64,000 bases of DNA from Perilla frutescens (lineage: Eukaryota > Streptophyta > Magnoliopsida > Lamiales > Lamiaceae). Made by a program: the position numbers and the translations under genes. The stretch covers positions 53,193,001 to 53,257,000 of the forward strand of contig BRKX01000009.1 of assembly GCA_026008535.1 (NCBI GenBank), given 5' to 3'. The notes beneath the pieces were generated by a model. That model ran no database searches. It saw nothing but the letters and a program-made list of their open reading frames with translations, and was not told the origin of the DNA. Of the stretch, positions 31,500 to 42,477 are shown piece after piece; positions within the stretch are counted from its first letter, which is position 1; each line of letters opens with the position of its first letter.

Positions 31500-32866
31500 A
31501 TGGCTCAATTTTCTGCCAACGTTCACCAAAGGAAGTTTAACTTCAAACTTACCGGTGAAGATTCATCAGTCTTCTGCAAGGATCTCTATCATGACAAAAT
31601 ACTGAGTCGCGATAACTTCAGACTATTCACCAACTACTCACAGATGGGTGAGTTCATTTTGGTACTAATTGAATCGGCAACACTAAGAACATTCACATAA
31701 AGTACTCCCACAAAGGTATACCCAGAAGTCGTGGCAGAGTTCTTCCTTAACTCTTTCAGCAACAAGGACTCTCTAATGATCAGAACAGAAGTGAGGGACA
31801 TGGAAATTCAAATCACCCTTTAGTTCTAAAGAATATTTTTAATCTACCAAAAAGAGGAGTTAATCTTGAAGAAACAGAAGTAAACGCTGAGTTCTGCTTC
31901 AACAAATGGGTGATAAATCCTGTTGAAGAAAGATTCCACCTCAATCACTCGATACTCAAATTCCAGAAGGAATTCCAAGTGTTATCAGCTGTGGCTATAC
32001 AGATAATGGTGGGTTTGTGTGAAAGTCACAATGAAATGTCAGATATCAAATACAAGATCTGTGATGCCATCTGGGAAGGGAAGAGAGTAGATTGGTCTCT
32101 ATATCTCTTCAAACAACTAGAAAGATTCATAGACATCATGGAAGATGAGACAAAATGCTCCTTGTGCTTTCCTCAAAAGATGTACTATATCAACAGAGTC
32201 AGCTTTATTCTAGAAAAGCTATTTCCCGATCTGATGGCCATAGAGATAAATCATCAGCAAGTTGATCTTGACAATTTCAATTCGAATGTGGAAGAAAGGA
32301 TACTACCTCCATTAACGATCAGAGAACCACATCTAAGGCAGAAACTGATCCCAACCACTCCAGTACAAGGGGGAAAGAGAAAGCCAAGATGACGGAGTCG
32401 GTACTTCAATCAAATACCGACTCAGATAATGTCCTCCCTGCTGTTCAGAGATACAAATCCTCGGGAGAAGGGGATAATGGGAGAAAGGACTCCAGGAAGA
32501 GTCCAACTGAACAGAGAGCAGCATCACCGACTCAATCTGAGATGGTTGAAAAGCCTAATGTTGACCACAAGACTGGAGAGCATCATCTGGATGTGAGTCG
32601 AGAGACTAGAGAGCATCAGCTGATTGTAGAGAAGACTCGACTAAATAGCTAACAAGCTAAGAAGCAGCAGCCTGGCAAGATGTCAAAAGCAGTACAAGAA
32701 ACTGATCGAAAGCATGAAGGATCAGGTAAAACTGCTCTCTGAGTCAATTATGCAACTGGAAGCATACTCTGGAACTGAAGACTCTGAAGAAGATTTCTCT
32801 AACAATGAGGACATGCCAGACAGTTCCAGAAGGGCCAAGAAAAGAAGAACTGACAATAAGGACTAG
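31500..32866 (+). pseudogene. ORF1 of element A (C-module missing)
   Basis: The start ATG at 31500 (MAQFSANVHQRKFNFKLTG) aligns with ORF1 of B. The N-module is recognisable through LYHDKILSRDNF, a shifted stretch, then AIQIMVGLCESHNEMSDIKY and KRVDWSLYLFKQLERF and the MYYINRVSFILEKLF segment (open 31910-32392). The sequence then passes directly to a hydrophilic region and ends at TAG 32866 with RRAKKRRTDNKD, the counterpart of AKRRKTDHKKD in B. The WYLWR...HGMSFW C-module that B has at about 20050-20250 is absent, along with roughly 1 kb. Several frameshifts and stops are present. Confidence 0.72.
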
Positions 32867-33206
32867 AGGCCAATCAAACTGATATGAAGCCCTAGGAATA
32901 AAGTTCTTGTAATTTCAGTTTCACATCTTTTCTTAATAAAATCTTTTTGCCTTAAAATTTAAATGTCTTGTCAAACATTTACTTCACATCTTCCTGCCAT
33001 TGAAATCCTAACAAAGGCATTTAAGGTAAACAAACAAAAGTAAGGGACACAAATTTTCAAAGATATATGAATACCATTTATTACTCATAAATCAATTCAG
33101 ATCTAGTCCCCCTTGCTAAAGAAGAGACACACTCATTTCTCAAATTATTCAAGAAAGAGTCTCTTCTCACTCTCATTTCTCTCAAAATTCTAGCAAAATT
33201 TCTTCA
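32867..33206 (+). other. Spacer between ORF1 and ORF2 of element A
   Basis: About 340 AT-rich bases without a coding frame, with AATAAAATC near 32936 (possible polyadenylation signal) and a pyrimidine-rich CTCACTCTCATTTCTC near 33168 just before ORF2. Confidence 0.5.
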
Positions 33207-35134
33207 ATGGCAGAATTTCTCAGTTCCCCCAATTTTTTCAAAAACCAGATGATGGGAGATAATTTCCTTGAAAGGAAGAAATTCCAGGATATTCTTCAAA
33301 ATTCAAATGGCCAAAACCTGCTTGTTTCTCTTCACAAGACAGGGATTCTTCACTACCTGGAAACACCACCCAGACTCTTTAGATAAAATTGGGTGTGTGA
33401 ATTTCTCATCCAAACACAAATCAGTGATGATGGTAAGAAAATTACATCAATTATCCAAGGCCGATCTATCAAGATAACTGAAGAAATAGTTGCTGAAGTT
33501 TTCCAACTTCCAAGGCAAGGAACAACCATTCAAGAGTTGAGTGAAGCAGCTGAACCATACTGGAGAAGGTGGAAGACCCCCACCTGCAAAAAGGCATTCA
33601 GTTTTACCATAGCTAAAACTAATCTAAGCCTAGAGTATGGAGTTCTGCTCGACATCACAAACAAGATGATGTTTGGAGCAATTGGAAGCCTAAGCCAGCT
33701 TACCCAGGAGAGGTACAAGGTGATGATACACCTAGCTGAAGGACGCAAGACAAACTGGGCAGAGTTTGTATTCTCACAAATCAAGCGTCAAGTGATCAAG
33801 GCCTCCAACTCAAAGAGAACAAGAAAGTTTGAGTCTATGGTGGGCTCATTCTCAGGATGAGCAAAATGATTGAAGACATCTTGAAGCTGCCAAATGATGA
33901 TGCACTACTAGTCTTCATCTCCGACTGGATTCCAAAGAGAGGAAGCATCCATCTTCACTCACTAAAGAAGAAGAGATGAACAAAAGGCAATACAAGTGCC
34001 ACAGCCTCAACTACCTCAACTGCTAATGTCGTTCCGTCACCAGTCTCAAAGAATGGATCAACAGCTGACTTCCAAGACTGTTCTGATCCAGATGAGCTTA
34101 TTCCATTCATCGGAATTCCTCATTCAGACTATGGATCTGACTACTTCAGGAGAACTTGCCCTCCTCTCCAACTGAAGGTAGAAGATATTCACACTTTCTA
34201 CAATGGTGAATATGTAGCCAAAAATGCACAAAAAGAGGTAACCATTTTACTTCTTACTCAATTTGCATTTGTGGCTAAGCAAGATCAAGAGCTTTTTAAA
34301 CTACTGAACCAGTATTTCTACTGGTACAACTGGAGAAATTCAATGTCCATCCAGTCTTATTTCTTGATCACTGCTTTTCACGGCATGAGTTTTTGGCAAA
34401 AAGAAAAAGTTTGGAGTTTAAAATGGATAGGGTCTTCAAATCCATTTCCTCGAACTATCATGCAAGTATAGAGGATTATGAGTCATAGATTGACCAAAAA
34501 AATTCTTCCAACTGCCCTACTTGCCGAATTGGGAAGTGACATCAAGGCTCAAGAAGAAGCAGGAGCACAGCAGCTAGTAATTTGCACAACTAGCCCTACC
34601 TACTCAAAACTGAATTTTGATACACTGTCAAATCAATTAGCTGAGCCAACTCGACCAACTGAACCTGCAACTGTGCAGATGCACCGAGAGCCACCTCTCA
34701 CCCCAATTGTAGTGAGTCGATTGTGTGATGTTGAAGATACTGCCACATCACCCAAACTCTTGTTAAAGAGATATGTCACCCCACTGATCGCTTCAAGCTC
34801 CAAGACAGCCACCCAACTGAATCCGCAGGAAGTTCAGTTTAAGTCATCCTACAAAAAGAACTTTCAGAGTAGGCGAAGAGTCATATTAGTTGAAGCCAAG
34901 CACTAGAGCCAATCCGTGAAGAAAGCAAGGCTAGAGAAGCCTCCTTAAGAAACTGGATCAGCCTTAAAGAGGAAGAGATCAAACTGCCCTGACGAGAGTA
35001 GTGAATAGAATCCAGTTCGGCCCATCAAAAAGAGAAAACTGACTGAGATTTAATCCAACAGTTCAGCAACTGATGTCATCACTTCAGTGATGAATCAGTT
35101 CGAAGGGCTAAGAAGAAGACATGACAAGAACTGA
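33207..35134 (+). pseudogene. ORF2 of element A
   Basis: The start ATG at 33207 (MAEFLSSPNFFKNQMMGDNF) aligns with ORF2 of B. The N-module is clear: FLERKKFQDIL, TGILHYLETPPRLFR, IIQGRSIKITEEIVAEVFQL, GAIGSLSQLTQERYKVMIHL and TNWAEFVFSQIKRQ (open 33393-33860). After frameshifts, SDPDELIPFIGIPHSDYG leads to the C-module: ELFKLLNQYFYWYNWRNSMS, AFHGMSFWQKEKVWSLKW and PFPRTIMQV. Further on, EDTATSPKLLLKRYVTPLI and the NLS-like RPIKKRKLTE match B. The reading closes with RRRHDKN at a stop near 35134. Its length of about 640 codons agrees with B. Position and modules show it to be the same gene; its role is unknown. Confidence 0.76.
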
Positions 35135-35709
35135 TCGATCAGTTGCCACATCATCAGTTGGACTGTATCCCAACTGACCAAGGATAAGTTTTAAATTGAT
35201 TTTTCTTTAAGCTTATTCTTAATAAAATTATTGCCGTTGTGATTCATTTTTCATAATCCAACGGGTGTAATTTTCAAATGGGAGATCTGTCAAAGATAGC
35301 GAGTTTTTAATGCTACTGAGCAAAATCAACCACTAAAGTGGAAAGTGAGTTGATAGCTTGAGAGATATAAATAGCAAAATCCTGTATAAAATATTTGCTA
35401 TTTATAGCAACTACCCCATTTTCAAATAGATGAAATCTTAACCACTGATCTAAAAGTCAAGTTAAACTCATAGACGGCTGAGATGATCATCACATTTAAG
35501 CCAGCTGAGCATCAGTCAAATCCATTAACTAATCAGCTAAGGAGTACTCGAGTACAACTCAAAGTATATGCATGCAAAGCTTCTTTTAAATGATAAGGAG
35601 TTATTGATCAAAGATCACATATCTTTCTAAACTCTCCTTGCATTGCTTTGCATCTCTTTCTCTATATATAATCTATTCAATCTCTCTGAAATACTCTCTT
35701 TCTTGCAGA
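35135..35709 (+). other. Spacer between ORF2 and ORF3 of element A
   Basis: Non-coding; includes AAATAGCAAAATCC and CAACTACCCCATTTTC, which match the ORF2/ORF3 spacer of element B in inverse orientation of the window. CTCTATATATAATC near 35660, about 45 bases before the ORF3 ATG, looks like a TATA box. That would suit separate transcription of ORF3 (inference). Confidence 0.5.
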
Positions 35710-37535
35710 ATGGAACTCCCTTCTCAATACATCGATCCAGCTAGACTTGCTCTCAATCTGAAAAGAGACAAATTCGTAGACCTGGAATTTATGATGAAAA
35801 AAATCAAAGCTCATGAATTCTATCGCTTAATCTCAGCAGCGGAGGAAACTGAACTATTTTAGTTTCTTACTCAAGGTCCTCAGTTTGGATGATGCTTTCC
35901 GGAGTTAGTTGCCGAGTTCTATATCTTCTTCCAAGTCGCAAAAGATAGCAACATCATTTCAACAGTCAGAGGACAACCGATCGTGATCTCTAAGGGAACC
36001 ATGATGGAAACCCTCCATCTTCTAACAGCAGGTTCATCGGCAGACTCAATAGCCATGTCAAATCAAAGAGATTTGTAGAGGCAATGGACAAAACCAGGAG
36101 TCGAGCATAATGATTTCTCACACGGACTGAAAGATAGTCTTTGATCGGAGTTCATCCAACTCTAAGATATAGTCATTCACTGCCTGAGAGACAACCTAGA
36201 CTATACTCACTTCAGTGTCGAAAATGCTCATCTGATGGCACTTATCTACAATCGATGCATAGTTGATTGGGCATTGTATGTGCTATCACAACTGTGTCAG
36301 AATGTTCACATGGTCCGTTTTAACCATCAAACTGGCACATTCACGTAGAAGCTGGGATTCATCAATCGACTTAGCATGATAATCTGTGATCAGATTCAAG
36401 TTCTCCCTCACCAAGGCGTATTGCTGGACAGGAGAGATTATCTCCCCACAATCTTTGTCAAGAGAAAAAGGAACCTGAAGCCGTTTGACCCAAGATCGAG
36501 AAGGCAGAGAACTGCTGAAGAAGGTCCCTCCACTCCAATTGAACCGACTTCCAATAGTCGAGGAAAATAGATCATGTCAGAAGATGACATGACAACAGAA
36601 TCAACTGCGCCAGCTGAGTCTGAACCAGCTGAAAACAACTACACGGATGGCATTGAAGAAAGCTTCAACGAAACTCTCAACAATCTGCTGTCAAGCATAT
36701 TTCACCTCATCGAGAGTTACGACTCTGATTTCTTCAATCAACTGAGGAGATATCTCAGACGGTCACTCTGTAGATATCAAGTTGATGAAGCAGTCACGTT
36801 TGAACTGCTCGACAAGAAGGGACGCCACTTCTAAAGTCAAGAAGGAATTTGGAGCAAAAACTGGATAACCATCCATTCATGGCTACTCCCACTCTCTTCG
36901 AGATTATGGATTCCATGATCCAGAGAATCCAGCATAGAGTACCAGCCGCAGCTTCACTGCCATTTGCAGAGCCATCCAACTCATCTTCCACACCGATAGA
37001 GTTCAACCACCTACCTCCAACTGAATAACTCCTCCCAAGATTGGCCATGATGACAACTGAACCTTAAGTTCAGTCTCCACTGCCAGATCTACGGCATTTC
37101 ATGCCAACTGATGAAGCATCCAACTGGCTACCCTCACCACCAAGAGAACAACCATACCCCTCCCCATTTGAAGGTAACCTAGCTACCACATTTAGCTTGT
37201 TACCACATGTTCTCATTCCATCATTTGTTCTATACATGCACACCCTTTTGGATGATGCCAAAAAGGGGGAAGAGAATGAAGAAATTGAGATGAAGAAACT
37301 TTTTGAGTCTCTGGGATGAGATTCAAGGGGAACCCTCGCAGTTTCAGGGGAAAGTATTGAGGTTTGTAGAAACTGCTCAAAAAGAGAAGCATCAGCCTCA
37401 GGAGGAAGTTTGGGGAGCTGTCTGGCGAAGAGCCAGAGATGAGAGACAATTGTCTCAGGGGGAAGTTTGGGGAGAAATCTGGAGAAATGCAAGTGCTAGA
37501 GAAAAAGGAGAATCTGGCAAGTGGTGGAATAGATG
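35710..37535 (+). pseudogene. ORF3 of element A
   Basis: The start ATG at 35710 (MELPSQYIDPARLALNLKRD) is followed by KRDKFVDLEF, the same RDKF-D motif as in ORF1 and ORF2. The N-module reads LVAEFYIFF, STVRGQPIVISKGTMMETL and CIVDWALYVLSQLCQNV with several stops. The middle has RRDYLPTIFVKRKRN. The C-module has DFFNQLRRYLRRSLC and, after a shift, FEIMDSMIQRI. The tail (from about 37100) encodes NLATTFSLLP and LLDDAKKGE as in B and then two GGSLG-type repeats made of TCAGGGGGAAGTTTGGGG units. It lies next to the polypurine tract and 3' LTR. Confidence 0.7.
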
Positions 37536-37757
37536 AAGAAGGAGATGAGATACCAGCTGAAGAAGCGCAACAGCTAAAGAGCTAGAAACTGAAGAAAAAG
37601 AAGAAGAAAAACAAATTGTTGTAGATTAAAAGAGATCTAATCAGTTTCTTAGCTATAAAAAGTTTTCTTGCTTGATTGTGTTATCTTTTGCACAACTCAA
37701 AAATTTCTTAATCAGTTTTTCCCATCATTGCTCAATTTTGCCATGTTTTAGACATCA

Positions 37758-37773
37758 TCAAAAAGGAGGAAAT
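37758..37773 (+). other. Polypurine tract of element A
   Basis: TCAAAAAGGAGGAAAT directly precedes TGTTAGA, the first bases of the 3' LTR. This is the expected plus-strand primer and it confirms the + orientation. Confidence 0.88.
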
Positions 37774-38080
37774 TGTTAGAAAAAACTATCAAGAATTTTC
37801 CTGATTGGGGTTTTGATGAGATGTCAAAATATGTCAAAATACGCAAACAGCTTTGAAAAAGTGAAAAGAAATCAAGCAGAAAACTAAGGATGATCATATA
37901 AAAAAATCGAGCTATCAAAGACAAAAGAAATGATCAATCCAAGTGAGAAAAAGAAAAGAAAAAGGAGAAAAGAAAAGGAGAGAAAAGGAAAAGAAACTAG
38001 CCAAGAGCTGAGAAAAGAAAAGAGAGAGAAAAGAACAGGGAGAAAAAGAAAAACAAAAATCCAGCCACAAAGAGTTGTGA

Positions 38081-38465
38081 AAAAGAAACTGTAGCTTGCT
38101 AGATCAGTTAGCAAGATAAACTGAAAGTTGTAGGTACCATCAAGTGGAGTACCAAATGCCATCAATCTACATTCATGAACTAAAGAAGGCACCAGTTCAG
38201 AAGTGCCTATTTCTAGCTGAAGAAGAATACCAGCTGAAGCTACCAGTTCAGAAGTGCCCAAATCTGGCTGAAGAAAAGTTCCAGCTGAAGAATACTACCA
38301 GCCGAAGAGAGGACAACCCCAGATGAAGAAGAATACCAGCTGAAAACCACATCAGTTCGAGCTGATGAATATGTCAGCTCAAGATGATACCAGCTGAAGA
38401 AACTGTAGCTTGCTAGATCAGTTAGCAAGATAAACTGAAAGTTGCAGGTACCATCAAGTGGAGTA
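38081..38465 (+). repeat. ~311-bp tandem duplication inside 3' LTR A
   Basis: The phrase AAACTGTAGCTTGCTAGATC with the following GATAAACTGAAAGTTG and GGTACCATCAAGTGGAGTA occurs at about 38086 and again at about 38398. The 5' LTR has it only once, so the duplication arose after integration. The second copy is cut by the insertion at 38466. Confidence 0.75.
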
Positions 38466-40098
38466 TTGACGCACGGTCGTTTCGCAGTCAGAATAATTCT
38501 CAAGAGAGAGTTATCTTTATGCCCACAGCAAGGCGTAGCTAGCTAATGTGAGTAAGGGTCGATCCCACAAAGAGCTGTGAATTCTATCTTCCAGTGTCAG
38601 TTTTCCAAAAGGTTTGAGGATTGTTGTGGTCTCCGTACTTTGTATGTAAAGAATGTAAACTAAATAGCAAAACAAAACAAAAGACAAGAAAATATTAATA
38701 GTAAAAGTATTCCGGATTAGAACTCAGATTTCGAACTTAACAAACACTTGACCGATCATGGGCACGCTGATTACTTATGCGAATCTAATTACCTGGTTCT
38801 AGGCAATGGATCTCTCACACTTACCCAATCTATCCTTTCAGTTTAGCCTAGAGGTGATCTCTCATCCCCTAAACTCTAACTTGTTACCCAACCCCGATCT
38901 TTCATATGATTGTAAGCAACAAAGCCGCATTTATGATCTAGACAGACCCAGATTTACCTAGACAAAGATTTCTCTTATGCCCTCAGTACCCGTGATGTAT
39001 CCCATCCCTTTATGACCAACACACAGCTACGATTCATTGACCATTTATAGAGGTAGTGAACACAATTCTAATTAACGAGTGATCAGCCACAATTAACTAG
39101 CTTAGCCCATTGTATAATGCAACAAAGAAACTGATTACATGACGGAACCAAATTCACACAGTTTATGCCCATAAGCCTCACGGTTCTTACGTGTTCATTA
39201 AGTTCTTATCCTTGTTTAATCCGGAATAACGAGTCTAGCCGCTCATGCTAGACTTAGAACAATAATAATAATAATTAAAAGAATTGAAACAACACATAAT
39301 ATAAATGAAAAACTTACTTATTTAAAGAGCAAAATAAATCCAACACCAACGTTGGATTGAGGAACATAAAACTGGAAATCCTAACTGTCTGCGGGCATAA
39401 GGCCTGAGATTGTTCAACGGAAATTAAATTGCAGAATAAAACTAAATAAAATGTATCTGCATGTAGAGGTAAAAAGGTTGTTTGTTTTCTGCCATGCATC
39501 TAATTATATAGGAGTACAAAGACACAAAGTAAATTCCCCCACAGGCCGGGGGATCTTCAGCCCAGTCCACAGCCGTCGTGCCCAAGACTTTCCATATCTA
39601 GCAGATTCTTTCTTTATTTAGAAGATTCTGAGTCGCAGATTCTGTACTCGTCGTGCCCTAGTATCACCGACATAGCAACTTTCCTTGTAGAGCCGCGCAT
39701 CCTTCTGGAAGCGTCAACTTGCCTTCCGCGGCTCTTGTTTCCTTGGGGGGTAGGGTGCACTGCTCCTGCTTCAGCTGATTACGATTACTCTTGTGCCCTC
39801 GTCTCCTCTCCTTCTCTTCAATCACTCTGGGGTTGTTGTGGGCACGATCACAAAGTTCTCCTTCAGCTTCTGCTGGAATGGTGGGTGATTTTCTCCAGGT
39901 TCGAGAGAGAGCTTTCCGCTGAGAAGTTGTTGCCCATCTTGGTATCATTGGCACCATTGTGCCCTCCAGAAGTGATTCTCCTGCCTCCTGCCTACCCTTG
40001 TGTCCATTCTGGCTCTTTCTGACTCAAAAAACACAAAAAATAAAGGACAAAAGAACGAGAAAAAGACACAAAAACACGAGAGAAATTGGACTTGTCAA
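38466..40098. mobile_element. Unclassified 1.63-kb insertion in 3' LTR A
   Basis: The uninterrupted LTR reads GGAGTACCAAATG; here GGAGTA and GTACCAAATG are separated by 1633 bases. The insertion begins TTGACGCACGG and ends GGACTTGTCAA, giving a 5-bp inverted end TTGAC/GTCAA and a 3-bp direct GTA. A TG...CA reading with a 4-bp AGTA is equally possible. Near the left end GGGTCGATCCCACA resembles a tRNA-type B box. No protein domain is seen in any frame. The right third (39540-40020) is GC-richer with repeated GTGCCC phrases. I cannot assign a class. Confidence 0.65.
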
Positions 40099-41876
40099 GT
40101 ACCAAATGCCATCAGTTTACAGTCATGAATTGAAGAAGGCACCAGTTCAGAAGTGCCCATTTCTAGCTGAATGAGAATACCAGCTGAAGCTACCAGTTCA
40201 GAAGTGCCCAAATCTGGCTGAAGAAAAGTTCCAGCTGAAGAAGACTACCAGCTGAAGAGAGGACAATCCCAGTTGAAGAAGAATACCAGCTGAAGACCAC
40301 ATCAGTACGAGCTGATGAATATGTTAGCTCAAGATGATACCAGCTTAAGAAGAATACCAGCTGAAGAATGTACCGGTCCCAGGTCCGAGCTGAAGAAAAC
40401 ACCAGCTCAGGAAGTTCCAGCTGAAGAAGAATACCAACTGAAGAGAAGACCAAGGTACAAGCTTAAGGAGATACCAACTCAAGAAGTTCCAGTTGAAGAA
40501 TGAAGTTTCAGCTGAAGAAGTACCAGTCGAAGGATACCAGCTGAAGACGCATCAGTTCTGAAGTCCAACTGAAGAAGCGCCAGCAACCGAACTGAAGACC
40601 AGTCCAAAGAAGTTCTAGCTAAAGGGACACAAGTCCAGAATGCCAGCTGAAGAACACTGGTTCAAACTGCCAGCTGAAGCAAATCAAACTTAAGCTCATA
40701 AAGCATCAGGCTAGAGTCCAGAACTGCCAGCTGAACATGATCTTAACTGGAGCTTTCCAAACTGCCAAGGATACGCAGAACTGACAGCCAAGAAATTGAA
40801 GATTCCAACTGTCTGTCAAAACCCAGAACTAAAGATCAAGACAGAAGCTGTAATTGAAATTCAAATTTTAAAGAAGCCAACAAGAAGATCTTGAAGTTAA
40901 TGCAACTGAGATCTTGGAACAAAAGCTCGTCAGAAGAGCAAAGGCTACTCAACAGCTCTCTTTAAATGAAAGCCCCTCAACGGCTTTATCATTTATGATC
41001 ACACAGTAATCATCAATGGTCACCTGCTACTCATCTATAAAAGATGAGCAGCCCAGAAGATGGCCGTGACTTTTGACTTTTGACTCTTGAAGAGAACTTT
41101 TGCTTAGACTTTCAGTAAAGACGTTCACCAAAGCTCTAAAGCCTCGCGCTCAAAACTCAGCAAAAGAAAAAGTCCAACTGAAAAGAAGGAGCCAAACCGC
41201 TCATCAAGCTAGCTATTGAAGAATTCCAGCCAGAGCAACTCTCCCAGTTCAAGTTCTACAAAGATCAACTACCCAGCTCAAGCCGCAGACGCGTAAAGGA
41301 GAACATCAGTTGATACCAGATTCAAGACTGTCTTCTTGAAGATCGAAAGAGATCTAAAACCTTGTAAAGACGGGCAATAGCACCTAAAGTCTCAGCGAGC
41401 AGTTGAGATCGATAAGTGTGAGCTGTCTACCTAGAAACCGGCTGAGGAGGCCACTTGCGTTGGTTTGTCACTTCTGGGACAGCACCAGTTGGAAAGGAGT
41501 CTGTGACTCGGAAAGTCACCGATAGTCAGGTCCAACACCTGTGTTCACTGTGTAACTGTAATAAAGGAACTTTACACTTGCATAGTGAATTGCCCTTCTG
41601 CGGAAGGAAGAGAGGACGTAGAAGTTGAGCTTCAAACCTCTATAAAACTATTTGTGTGCTCTGCTTTACTTTTCAGTTTCAGTTGCATGTTCTAAACTGC
41701 ACACCTCAAGCACACACAGCACTCCGAGCTAGCTGATCATCTCAACTGATCTCCTAACAACACGGATAACTTAGCAAGTCAAACGAGCCCTGAACATTTC
41801 GTAATTATTGTTAAGTTTTTGAATCAGTTTATTCACCCCCCCTCTAAACTGATTCTGACTCACACCAGGACCAACA

Positions 41877-41881
41877 GAGAT
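41877..41881. repeat. Target site duplication of element A, right (GAGAT)
   Basis: GAGAT follows the terminal CA of the 3' LTR and matches 2537-2541 exactly. Confidence 0.9.
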
Positions 41882-42012
41882 GATAAACCAGGGGAATTTT
41901 TTTATAAAAATATTCAATTAATTCAAACTTTAGTATTAGATTAGGACCAACACAAAAAATAAAATAAAAAAGTTATTCTCGTCAAGAAGCTCGAGCTTCT
42001 TTTGTTGAATTA

Positions 42013-42039
42013 CTAGTATTTTTCTTGTGCGGTGCACAA
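42013..42039 (-). mobile_element. Helitron-like 3' terminus (minus strand)
   Basis: Read on the minus strand: hairpin TTGTGCACCGCACAA, 8 bases, then CTAG followed by T. A short GC-rich hairpin 8-12 bases before CTRR with a T outside is the known 3' signature of Helitrons. Another end at 48402 has the same spacing. The matching 5' end is uncertain. Confidence 0.5.
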
Positions 42040-42477
42040 ATAATTATTATTTTTTTAAGATTTTTAATATTTTAATTATTTTTTTATTCTATATGTTATA
42101 TTCAATTTTTAAAAATTAATAAAATAATGTTCACATGCACTATCTAATTAGATAAGAAGATCAATTTTGTGTAATTACGACAAATAAAAAGAAAATTAAA
42201 TTTAGGAACTAAATGAAAAATTCATGTTAAAAAGATTGAATTGGAATATTTCAAACGACATAATTTTATATATAAAAATGTATAATTGTCCATGATTAAA
42301 GAACATTTCATTTATGTGCGTATATGATAAATATAAAAATATAATTATTTAATTATTTTAAATGTTCAAATTGGCATAGAAAAATAATAAATTATTTAAA
42401 ATTGTGTTGTACGTATATTATTATAATTATTATTAAAGTGCAACACATATGAAAATTATTATTTTTAGGCGACCAAT

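Larger units (their letters stand above)
2542..41876 (+). mobile_element. Element A: giant Sirevirus-like Ty1/copia retrotransposon, nested and degraded
   Basis: Element A runs TG...CA between matching GAGAT target duplications. In order it has a 2.1-kb 5' LTR, an initiator-Met tRNA primer site, gag, protease, integrase, reverse transcriptase, RNase H, three extra frames (ORF1-3), a polypurine tract and a 3' LTR. Integrase before RT defines Ty1/copia. Long LTRs, the RT sequence near FFLGLQVKQ and extra frames after pol point to the Sirevirus lineage (inference). Subtracting element B, the LINE with its duplication, and the 3'-LTR insertion leaves about 18 kb, far above the usual 5-10 kb of copia elements. 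Every gene has stops or frameshifts. The LTRs differ by about 8-9% over a 205-base comparison, so this is the oldest large insertion here. Confidence 0.92.
37774..41876 (+). repeat. 3' LTR of element A (with internal duplication and insertion)
   Basis: This starts TGTTAGAAAAAACTATC and ends AGGACCAACA, followed by the GAGAT target duplication. After removing the 1.63-kb insertion (38466-40098) and a ~311-base internal duplication it matches the 5' LTR along its length. Over about 205 bases near the 3' end I count about 19 differences. The TATA-like box (about 41035) and AATAAA (about 41563) are kept. Confidence 0.92.

Noticed and set aside
38466..40098. Calling the insertion a SINE because of its B-box-like GGGTCGATCCC
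   Set aside because: It is too long, has no convincing A box at the proper distance and no A-tail. Left unclassified.
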